From NCBI GenBank assembly GCA_035507915.1, contig DATJNS010000460.1, positions 1 to 12,354 on the forward strand: a DNA stretch of 12,354 nt, in the 5' to 3' direction. The notes beneath the pieces were generated by a model, which was not told where the DNA came from, did not search any database, and saw only the letters and a program-made list of their open reading frames with translations. Within the stretch, counting starts at the first letter, position 1. Every line of letters begins with the position of its first letter. Source of the stretch: JACQAI01 sp035507915 (GTDB lineage: Bacteria > Pseudomonadota > Alphaproteobacteria > Elsterales > Elsteraceae). A program made the translations under genes and the position numbers. Positions 1 through 5,371 of the stretch are shown here, one piece after another.

Positions 1-165
1 ATGCGCGCGCACGGTCTGCCCGAGGGCTACGCGGCCGCGCTCGAGACCGGCCTGTGGCCGAGCTGCGACGTGCTGACGCCGCCCGAGCTGGCGCGTCGCG
101 GCCGAGCGCTGCAGCCCCATGCCGTGCAGTGGCGCGCGCCGGCGCGGGCGCCGGCCTGTTCGTGA
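1..165 (+). CDS. C-terminal end of an unassigned protein (5' end outside the window)
   Basis: Frame 1 is open from the first base to a TGA at 163-165 and reads as 54 residues, including HGLPEGYAAALE and a Leu-Trp-Pro-Ser-Cys-Asp stretch, then an Arg/Ala/Pro-rich tail. The first codon happens to be ATG, but no upstream sequence is available to judge a ribosome site, so this is more likely the tail of a longer gene than a complete small one. I do not recognise the family. A gamma-glutamylcyclotransferase-like C-terminus crossed my mind but cannot be supported from so short a piece. It is tail-to-tail with the small regulator gene that ends at 193, leaving 27 bases between them. Confidence 0.4.
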   Translation: MRAHGLPEGYAAALETGLWPSCDVLTPPELARRGRALQPHAVQWRAPARAPACS

Positions 166-192
166 TTCCGTCGACGACGTAACGGCCGGCGC

Positions 193-369
193 CTACGCGA
201 GAAGCACGCGGGCGATGTCATCCCCGGTCTCGGCGTCGCGAACCTCGAAGGCAACGCCCTGCGCCTGCCAGCGCCGCAGATCGTCCAAGGTGACGTAGCG
301 TCCGGCCGTCGCGTCATAGAGGCGGCCGCCGCCGTAGCGCTTGACGAGCGTTGGCTGACGATCGGGCAT
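193..369 (-). CDS. Free-standing PHB/PHA accumulation regulator DNA-binding domain protein (PhaR N-terminal type)
   Basis: A 58-residue protein that is almost entirely the N-terminal DNA-binding domain of polyhydroxyalkanoate synthesis regulators (PhaR/PHB_acc_N family). Visible family signatures are KRYGGGRLYD (residues 10-19), the RYVTLDDLRRW segment and the closing DAETGDDIARVLL segment. Full-length PhaR repressors carry a further C-terminal region for PHB granule binding, which is absent here. Three starts are possible: GTG at 411, ATG at 381 and ATG at 369. I chose 369 because a GGTGG lies five bases upstream and it gives the usual short N-terminus. The common family motif reads K-K-Y-x-N-R-R-L-Y-D, so the Gly-Gly-Gly here is a departure from the conserved Asn-Arg. 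It is divergent from the phn-type transporter. The domain call is firm; a role in PHB control is inferred. Confidence 0.8.
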   Translation of the reverse strand: MPDRQPTLVKRYGGGRLYDATAGRYVTLDDLRRWQAQGVAFEVRDAETGDDIARVLLA

Positions 370-385
370 CGCCGCCACCATGGCA

Positions 386-421
386 CGGACCGGGATCGAT
401 TTCACGCGCACTGGATGTCAA
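386..421 (-). promoter_or_regulatory. Possible promoter of the small PHB-regulator gene
   Basis: On the minus strand a perfect TTGACA (421-416) lies upstream of the two ATG candidate starts. The region 15-18 bases further on holds only a weak -10 match (ATCGAT-like). If real, transcription would start near 385-390, which would exclude the GTG at 411 as start codon and favour 381 or 369. The -35 match is exact, the -10 is poor, and alphaproteobacterial promoters diverge from the consensus, so this is a weak call. Confidence 0.25.
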
Positions 422-447
422 ACCGAGACACCCGCCCCGCCGCTTCC

Positions 448-477
448 TTGACCGGCGCGCGGCCGCACCGCTAACGT
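448..477 (+). promoter_or_regulatory. Possible sigma70-like promoter for the phn-type operon
   Basis: In the 258-base divergent region (412-669), TTGACC (448-453) is followed after 18 bases by TAACGT (472-477), which keeps the three most conserved -10 positions. This would leave a leader of roughly 185 bases before the binding-protein gene. No convincing pair of 11-base PhoB-type repeats was found, so phosphate control is not shown by sequence. Apart from this weak element, nothing recognisable lies in 412-669. Confidence 0.2.
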
Positions 478-656
478 CGGCGCGAGCGATCTCGTCAGGC
501 GCCGGCTCCGGGCGGGCCGCATCGTCGCATGGTGCGGCGGGGCGTTGTCGAGGCGAGCCCCCGCTCGGTTCCCTATCGTCGTCGGGCAGCCTACGTGTGC
601 CTGCGTAACCCGCGATCGGGCGGCGACGAACGTCAACCGGATGAACTGGCAACAGC

Positions 657-662
657 GAGGGG
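657..662 (+). promoter_or_regulatory. Ribosome binding site fixing the phnD-like start
   Basis: GAGGGG sits seven bases before the ATG at 670. It supports this start over the longer open frame reaching back to 529, whose extra residues are Arg/Ala-rich and precede a perfect export signal. Confidence 0.75.
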
Positions 663-669
663 TGCCGTC

Positions 670-1548
670 ATGATTCAGAAACGTCGCACGTTCCTGCTCG
701 GCGCGGCTGGCTTGGCCACAGCCGGCGTGTTCCGGCCCGCGGTCGCGCAGCAGAAGCATCTGCGCTTCGGGGTCGGCCCGCTGCTGGCGACGCCGGCCGA
801 CACCAAGAAGGCCTACACGCCGATCTTCGCGCACATCGCCGAAAAGCTCGGCGCGACTTACGAGCTGACGCCGACCACCGACTGGGCCGGCATCGCGGTC
901 GCCATGGGCTCGGGCCAGGTCGACGTCGCCTGGATGGGGCCGTGGGGCTACGTGATCGCCAACTCGCAGACCGACTGCCAGGCGTTGGCGACCGCGAAAT
1001 ACGACGAGAAGCCGATCTATTACGCGATCATCATCGGACGGCCCGACCTCCAGGTCGGCAAGTTCCCCGACGACACCAAGGGCCACTCGATCTCGTTCGC
1101 CGACCTCGGCTCGACCTCGGGCTGGCTGATCCCGACCTACTACTGCAAGGAGGTCTGGAAGATCGACCCGCGGGCCTTCTGGAAATACACCGAGGGCTCG
1201 ACCCACCCGGGCAACGAGATCGCGGTCGCCGCCGGGCAGGTCGACATGGCGACCGACTTCGACCGCAACCGCAACGCCATGATCGAGACCGGCAAGGTCA
1301 AGGCCGACGCCGCCAAGATCATCTGGACGTCGGCGCCGCTGCCCAACGACGCGATCGCGGTGCCGAAGACGACCTCGAAGGACATGGCGGCCGAGATCCA
1401 GAAGATCCTGCTCGACGTCACCGTCGACCAGGCCAAGACCCTGCTGCCGCCCCACTACACCGGGTTCGTCGCGGCGACCCACGCGACCTACGAGACGATC
1501 GAGAAGGCGGGCATCGCGGTCGGCAAGATCAAGCCGCACGCCACCTAG
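670..1548 (+). CDS. phnD: Phosphonate/phosphite-type ABC transporter, periplasmic substrate-binding protein (PhnD family)
   Basis: A 292-residue binding protein that would deliver a phosphonate-like oxyanion to the PhnE/PhnC pair encoded just downstream. Residues 1-26 form an export signal of Tat style (K-R-R-T-F-L-L at 4-10, hydrophobic core, AVA cleavage site before Gln27). PhnD-family marks follow in order: FGVGPLLATP (33-42), GQVDVAWMGPWGYV (82-95), the Ser-Thr-Ser-Gly motif (148-151) that coordinates the phosphonate group in characterised PhnD/PtxB proteins, and a STHPGNE...VAAGQVDMATD segment (177-196) matching the second half of the ligand pocket. Length is normal. Only three bases separate it from the permease gene. 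Family assignment is strong. Whether the ligand is an alkylphosphonate, 2-aminoethylphosphonate, phosphite or something else cannot be read from sequence, and no phosphonate catabolic gene is nearby. Confidence 0.88.
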   Translation: MIQKRRTFLLGAAGLATAGVFRPAVAQQKHLRFGVGPLLATPADTKKAYTPIFAHIAEKLGATYELTPTTDWAGIAVAMGSGQVDVAWMGPWGYVIANSQTDCQALATAKYDEKPIYYAIIIGRPDLQVGKFPDDTKGHSISFADLGSTSGWLIPTYYCKEVWKIDPRAFWKYTEGSTHPGNEIAVAAGQVDMATDFDRNRNAMIETGKVKADAAKIIWTSAPLPNDAIAVPKTTSKDMAAEIQKILLDVTVDQAKTLLPPHYTGFVAATHATYETIEKAGIAVGKIKPHAT

Positions 1549-1551
1549 ACG

Positions 1552-2358
1552 ATGACCGCGGCCGAACGCACGCTCGCCGAGCTCGACGCCGCCGGGCGCG
1601 GGCCGGCGCAGCTGCGCGGCTGGCTCGTCGTGCTGGCGATCGCCGCGTTCTACGTCGTCTCGTGGCATCTGGCCGGGATCGATCCGGCGCGTCTGGTGAC
1701 CGGGCTGCCCCAGCTCGCGCACTGGATCGGCACGGCCTGGCCGCCCAAGCTCGACGAGCTGCCGCTGATCATCCAACGCACGATGGAGACGGTGGCGATG
1801 GCGGCGATCGGCACGACCGCCGCCACCCTGCTCGCGATCCCGATGGCGATCCTCGCCAGCCGCAACATCACGCCGATGCCGGCGCTCTACTACCCGGCGC
1901 GCTGGTTCCTCAACGCGCTGCGCGGCATCGACTCGTTCATCTTCGCGCTGCTGTTCGTCGCCGCGGTGGGCTTGGGCCCGTTCGCCGGCGTGCTCGGCAT
2001 CGCGCTGCACAACTGGGGCAGCGCCGCCAAGCTGTTCGCCGACCACATGGAGAACGCGCCCATGGGCCCGTTCGACGCGGTGCGCACCACCGGCGCCGGA
2101 CGCTTCATGGCGATCCTCTACGCGCTGGTGCCCGACATCCTGCCGGTGCTGGCGTCGACCGCGCTCTATCTGTGGGAGTTCAACATCCGCGCCTCGACCG
2201 TGCTCGGCGTGGTGGGCGCCGGCGGCATCGGCCAGGAGCTCAAGAACAGCATGGACCTGCTCGACTTCGCGCGGCTGTTCACGATCATCGCCGTGATCCT
2301 GGTGGTGGTGACCGCGCTCGACCAGTTGTCGAGCTGGCTGCGCCGCCGGCTGATCTGA
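1552..2358 (+). CDS. phnE: Phosphonate-type ABC transporter permease (PhnE family)
   Basis: A 268-residue inner-membrane permease. Hydrophobic spans are visible near residues 23-42, 80-102, 126-152, 186-208 and 240-257. The cytoplasmic EAA-type loop that docks with the ATPase is present at 175-198 (Asp-Ala-Val-Arg...Gly...Pro-Asp-Ile-Leu-Pro). The PhnE hallmark EFNIRASTVLGVVGAGGIGQ lies just after it, and VGLGPFAGVLGIALHN (139-154) is also typical of the family. The start follows the phnD stop by three bases with no separate Shine-Dalgarno sequence, so translation is probably coupled. The gene ends two bases before the ATPase gene. Only one permease gene is present, so the pore is most likely a PhnE homodimer. 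Confidence 0.9.
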   Translation: MTAAERTLAELDAAGRGPAQLRGWLVVLAIAAFYVVSWHLAGIDPARLVTGLPQLAHWIGTAWPPKLDELPLIIQRTMETVAMAAIGTTAATLLAIPMAILASRNITPMPALYYPARWFLNALRGIDSFIFALLFVAAVGLGPFAGVLGIALHNWGSAAKLFADHMENAPMGPFDAVRTTGAGRFMAILYALVPDILPVLASTALYLWEFNIRASTVLGVVGAGGIGQELKNSMDLLDFARLFTIIAVILVVVTALDQLSSWLRRRLI

Positions 2359-2360
2359 TC

Positions 2361-3152
2361 ATGGCGGACGCCGCCGGCGTGCTCGCGGCTCGGCCCGCGC
2401 CCCGGACGCCGGCGGCGCCGCGGCTCGTCGTCACGGGCATCACCAAGACGTTCGGCGGGCCGCGGCCGGCCATCGAGGACGTCGGCTTCACGGTGCACGA
2501 GCACGAGTTCGTCGCGGTGCTGGGCCCGAGCGGCGCCGGCAAGACGACCCTGTTCCGCTGCGTCACCGGGCTGCTCGCGCCCGACCGCGGCACGGTGACG
2601 ATCGGCGGCGCGGATCTGGCCTCGCTGCGCGGCCGCGCGCGCCGGCGCATCGCGGTGGTGTTCCAGCAGTTCAATCTGGTGAGCCGCCTGAGCGCGCTCG
2701 ACAACGTGCTGGCCGGCCGGCTCGGTCACGTGCCGACCTGGCGCGGCTGGCTGCGCCGCTTCGAGCGCGCCGACCGCCTGCTCGCGCTCGAATGCCTCGA
2801 CCGCGTCGGCCTGCTCGATCACGCGACCCAACGCGCCGACCGGCTGTCGGGCGGCCAGCAGCAGCGCGTCGCGATCGCGCGCGCGCTGGCGCAGCGGCCC
2901 GATTTGATCGTCGCGGACGAGCCGGTGGCGAGCCTCGACCCGAACGCCAGCAGCGGCGTGCTCGAGCTCCTGCGCGACATCGCGCGCGCCGAGGGCGTCG
3001 GCGTGCTGTGCAGCCTGCACCAGGTGCCCTACGCGCGGACCTACGCGGACCGCGTGATCGGCCTGTCGCGCGGCCGCATGCTGTTCGACGCGCCGACCGC
3101 GCGCTTCGACCAGGCCGCCTTCGACGAACTCTACGGCGCCGCGACGAGCTAG
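2361..3152 (+). CDS. phnC: Phosphonate-type ABC transporter ATP-binding protein (PhnC family)
   Basis: A 263-residue ATPase that powers uptake. All nucleotide-binding motifs are intact: Walker A GPSGAGKTT (55-63), Q-loop VVFQQFNLV (99-107), ABC signature LSGGQQQR (162-169), Walker B LIVADE (182-187), D-loop SLD (191-193) and the switch His in SLHQVPYA (His220). The FNLVSRLSALDNVLAGRLGH stretch (104-123) and the insert with several Trp that follows it are typical of PhnC rather than other ABC ATPases. The ATG follows the phnE stop by two bases, so the gene belongs to the same operon. The order here is binding protein, permease, ATPase, whereas the E. coli order is phnC-phnD-phnE. The N-terminus carries about 20 extra Ala/Pro-rich residues before the core fold. 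Confidence 0.9.
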   Translation: MADAAGVLAARPAPRTPAAPRLVVTGITKTFGGPRPAIEDVGFTVHEHEFVAVLGPSGAGKTTLFRCVTGLLAPDRGTVTIGGADLASLRGRARRRIAVVFQQFNLVSRLSALDNVLAGRLGHVPTWRGWLRRFERADRLLALECLDRVGLLDHATQRADRLSGGQQQRVAIARALAQRPDLIVADEPVASLDPNASSGVLELLRDIARAEGVGVLCSLHQVPYARTYADRVIGLSRGRMLFDAPTARFDQAAFDELYGAATS

Positions 3153-3226
3153 CGCGGCAGGGGCAAAGCCCCCGCGAGCGCCACACAAAATCGGCGCGGC
3201 AGGGGCGAAGTCCCGCGAGCGCCACA
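3152..3226. repeat. Two tandem palindrome-bearing repeats between convergent genes
   Basis: Two near-identical copies, 3152-3185 and 3194-3226, are separated by the eight bases caaaatcg. Each starts GCGCGGCAGGGGC and ends CGCGAGCGCCACA. The centre of copy 1 is GGGGC-AAA-GCCCC, a perfect 5-bp stem with a 3-base loop. Copy 2 has GGGGC-GAAG-TCCC with compensated or wobble pairing. The first copy overlaps the last base of the phnC stop codon, and the second lies five bases from the stop of the convergent flavoenzyme gene. The likely role is a bidirectional terminator or mRNA 3'-end stabiliser, or a dispersed intergenic repeat family; there is no T-tract. Confidence 0.7.
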
Positions 3227-3231
3227 TTCTT

Positions 3232-4389
3232 TCACTGGGTGTTCATGCCCTTCGAGTAGGTCGAGGGCACCACGCTCTTCACGGATTGCGCACGCTTGGC
3301 CAGCCAGTAGGCCTGCGCCGGCGGGACCGAGCCGAACTGCGCATCCACGCCGAGCTTCTGCGCCGCGTCCATCGGCCAGTTCGGGTTGTAGAGCAGCTCG
3401 CGGGCGAGCGCGATGAGGTCGGCCCGGCCCTCCTGGAGGATCCGCTCCGCCTGATCGGCGTGCACGATCAGGCCGACCGCCATGCTCATGATGTCGGCAT
3501 CGCGCCGCAGCCGCTCGGCATAGGGCACCTGATAGCCGTAGCCCACCGGCCCGGCGCTCACCACCGGCGAGCCGCGCATGCCGCCCGAGCTGCAATCGAT
3601 CACGTCGACGCCCTTGGGCTTGACGAGCTTCGCCAAGGCGACGCTCTGGTCGGGCCCCCAGCCCGAATCGTCCTCGACGGACAGCCGCAGGAACAGCGGC
3701 TTGTGCGCCGGCCAATGCGCCCGCACGCTCTCGACGACCTCGATCGCAAAGCGCATGCGATTGATCTCGCTGCCGCCGTATTCATCGTTGCGCACGTTGG
3801 AGAACGGCGAGAGGAACTGGTGGATCAGGTAGCCGTGCGCGCCGTGGATATCGAGCACATCGAAGCCCGCTTCGTGCGCGCGCCGCGCCGCCTGGCCCCA
3901 GCGCTCGACGACTTCGGGAATCTCGGCGCGCGTCAGCGCGCGCGGCACCGGATCGGTCGCGGGCGCGCTGAGGGCGCTCGAGGAAACCAGCTCCCAGCCG
4001 TCCCAGTTCCAGATCTCGGGCGAGGGCTCGAGCGGCGCGCCGCCTTCCCACGGCCGGAAGCGCCGGGCCTTGCGGCCGGAATGGCCGAGCTGGATGCCCG
4101 GCACCGCGCCCTGCTGGCGGATGAAGTCGACGCAGCGTTTGAGACCGGGGATGAAGGCGTCGTCCCAGATGCCGAGGTCGCCGACGGTGCCGCAGCCGCG
4201 CCGCTCGACCTTGGTCGATTCCATGATCACGAGGCCCGCGCCGCCCGCGGCGTAGCGGCCGGCATTCATCAGGTGCCAGTCGGTCGCGAAGCCTTTGTCG
4301 GCCGCGTACTGGTGCATCGGCGCCACCACGACCCGGTTCTTCAAGGTCACGCCGCGGATCCGGATCGGCTCGAACAATAGTGGCCCCAT
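3232..4389 (-). CDS. Old-yellow-enzyme family FMN oxidoreductase (YqjM-like NADH:flavin oxidoreductase)
   Basis: A 385-residue cytoplasmic TIM-barrel flavoenzyme expected to use NAD(P)H to reduce activated C=C bonds. Family marks are LFEPIRIRGVTLKNRVVVAPM (5-25), GIQLGHSGRKA (98-108, FMN-contacting Gln100), DIHGAHGYLIHQFLSP (180-195; His182/His185 correspond to the substrate-anchoring His pair), NDEYGGS, SGWGPDQS, and ALARELLYNP near the FMN phosphate. Length fits the YqjM class. The ATG at 4389 was chosen over an in-frame TTG at 4476 because GGGGGGA lies about six bases upstream and the extra N-terminus is Ser/Gly/Arg-rich. Residue 26 is His (codon CAC, 4314-4312) in the A-P-M-x-Q-Y motif, where YqjM/XenA-type enzymes have a flavin-tuning Cys. 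The gene stands alone and converges on phnC. The true substrate is unknown. Confidence 0.9.
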   Translation of the reverse strand: MGPLLFEPIRIRGVTLKNRVVVAPMHQYAADKGFATDWHLMNAGRYAAGGAGLVIMESTKVERRGCGTVGDLGIWDDAFIPGLKRCVDFIRQQGAVPGIQLGHSGRKARRFRPWEGGAPLEPSPEIWNWDGWELVSSSALSAPATDPVPRALTRAEIPEVVERWGQAARRAHEAGFDVLDIHGAHGYLIHQFLSPFSNVRNDEYGGSEINRMRFAIEVVESVRAHWPAHKPLFLRLSVEDDSGWGPDQSVALAKLVKPKGVDVIDCSSGGMRGSPVVSAGPVGYGYQVPYAERLRRDADIMSMAVGLIVHADQAERILQEGRADLIALARELLYNPNWPMDAAQKLGVDAQFGSVPPAQAYWLAKRAQSVKSVVPSTYSKGMNTQ

Positions 4390-4533
4390 GGACAATCCCC
4401 CCGTGCTCGCACCCGACGATCGGGCGCGACCGCTCGGCCCAAGCGCTATTTGGGCAGATGTCACGATGGTTCTCAACTCGGGCCCACCGTGCCCCCGCTT
4501 TGGCGGCGCGAACTTTGGCGGTTTTGCCGGTGT

Positions 4534-4574
4534 CAGCCGACGCTCGGCGATGCCGAGAGGGAGCGGCTCGGCTG
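4534..4574 (-). terminator. Nested inverted repeats after the oxidase operon, possible terminator
   Basis: CTCGGC (4543-4548) and GCCGAG (4552-4557) form a perfect 6-bp stem around a 3-base loop. An outer CAGCCGA (4534-4540) pairs with TCGGCTG (4568-4574). A second CTCGGC (4567-4572) gives a competing stem with 4552-4557. The structure begins nine bases beyond the stop of the last cytochrome gene, where transcription of the six-gene operon should end, and before the flavoenzyme gene. No U-tract follows, so intrinsic termination is only a possibility. The rest of the 193-base gap (4390-4582) shows no gene. Confidence 0.4.
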
Positions 4575-4582
4575 CCGGATGC

Positions 4583-5371
4583 CTACGGATGTTCGGCGTA
4601 GTAACGGCTCGCGGCGTCGACCTCCTGCGGGGTCATCGTGCGCGCCACGTTGCGCATCTGCTCGTCGATGTCGTTGTGGCGGGCACCGCTGGCGAACGCC
4701 TCGAGCTGCGCGCGGAGATAGGCCATCGGCTGGCCCTCGAGCCATGCCGCGCCCGCCTTGTGCCCGACTTCGCCGTGGCAGGCGCCGCAGGGCGCGATCC
4801 CGCGGAGCGGCGCGCCGCTCCCGACGATGCGCGGCGGATCGTCGGCAGCGGCGCTGTTCGCGATCCGCGGCAGATAGGCGTAATAGGCGGCGAGGTCGCG
4901 CATGTCGGCATCGCTCAGATCGGCGACGAGCGGCGCCATGACCGCGCTGGCGCGCGCGCCGCTCTTGAAATCCGCGAGCTGCTTGTAGATCGCGATCCGA
5001 TATTGCCCGGCGAGGTTGGGCGACTTGGCGTCGCTCAGCCCGCGGGCGCCGTGACACATCGTGCAGCGCAGCGCCAGCGTCGCGCCACGGCCGATCGACA
5101 CCGCGTCCGCGCCGGCGAACATTTGCGGGAACACTTCGACGCGCGTCATCGGATAACCGGCGGTGACGATCTGCTCGCTCGACGACGGCTGGTGCAGGAG
5201 GCCCGCGGCGCTGCATATCGCGTCCCAAGCGCTGCGGAAACGCTCGCCCGGCTGGGCGAGCGGCAGCCACAGGAAGCCGACCAGAAATCCGACGAGGGCG
5301 GTCGCAGCCGCGCCGCCGATGCTGATCGTGAACCAGCGATTGCGCAGCGAGGCGACGCGTTCCTCCGTCAT
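4583..5371 (-). CDS. Membrane-anchored diheme cytochrome c (cytochrome c4-like), oxidase-associated
   Basis: A 262-residue protein with a cytoplasmic head, one uncleaved hydrophobic anchor (about residues 13-39) and a periplasmic part carrying two c-type heme sites, CTMCH (103-107) and CGACH (195-199). Each heme domain is followed by a c4-like pattern: GQYRIAIYKQLADFKSGAR...VMAPLV for heme 1 (probable axial Met145) and a QPMAYLRAQLEAFASGAR repeat for heme 2. Its ATG overlaps the TGA of subunit I by four bases (ATGA, 5371-5368), with GGGGA just upstream, so translation is coupled. Position at the end of the oxidase operon and the anchor suggest that it feeds electrons to CuA or docks on the oxidase as an extra subunit. 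Whether it is a structural subunit or a donor cannot be told. Confidence 0.88.
   Translation of the reverse strand: MTEERVASLRNRWFTISIGGAAATALVGFLVGFLWLPLAQPGERFRSAWDAICSAAGLLHQPSSSEQIVTAGYPMTRVEVFPQMFAGADAVSIGRGATLALRCTMCHGARGLSDAKSPNLAGQYRIAIYKQLADFKSGARASAVMAPLVADLSDADMRDLAAYYAYLPRIANSAAADDPPRIVGSGAPLRGIAPCGACHGEVGHKAGAAWLEGQPMAYLRAQLEAFASGARHNDIDEQMRNVARTMTPQEVDAASRYYAEHP

Noticed and set aside
529..669. Upstream extension of the phnD-like protein to 529
   Set aside because: The added 47 residues precede a complete Tat-like signal peptide, and a good ribosome site lies directly before 670.
412..669. PhoB box ahead of the phosphonate-type operon
   Set aside because: Single GTCA-like fragments occur, but no direct repeat with 11-base spacing was found.
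418..2046. Long open frame (542 codons) on the minus strand opposite the phnD/phnE genes
   Set aside because: It is antisense to genes with complete family motifs, its product is Arg/Asp/Gly-rich without any domain, and such frames are expected in GC-rich DNA.
4390..4476. Longer N-terminus of the flavoenzyme starting at a TTG at 4476
   Set aside because: The extra 29 residues are Ser/Gly/Arg-rich and match nothing in the family, while GGGGGGA precedes the ATG at 4389.
4440..4476. TTGAGA (4476-4471, minus) as the -35 of a flavoenzyme promoter
   Set aside because: No acceptable -10 lies 16-19 bases downstream.
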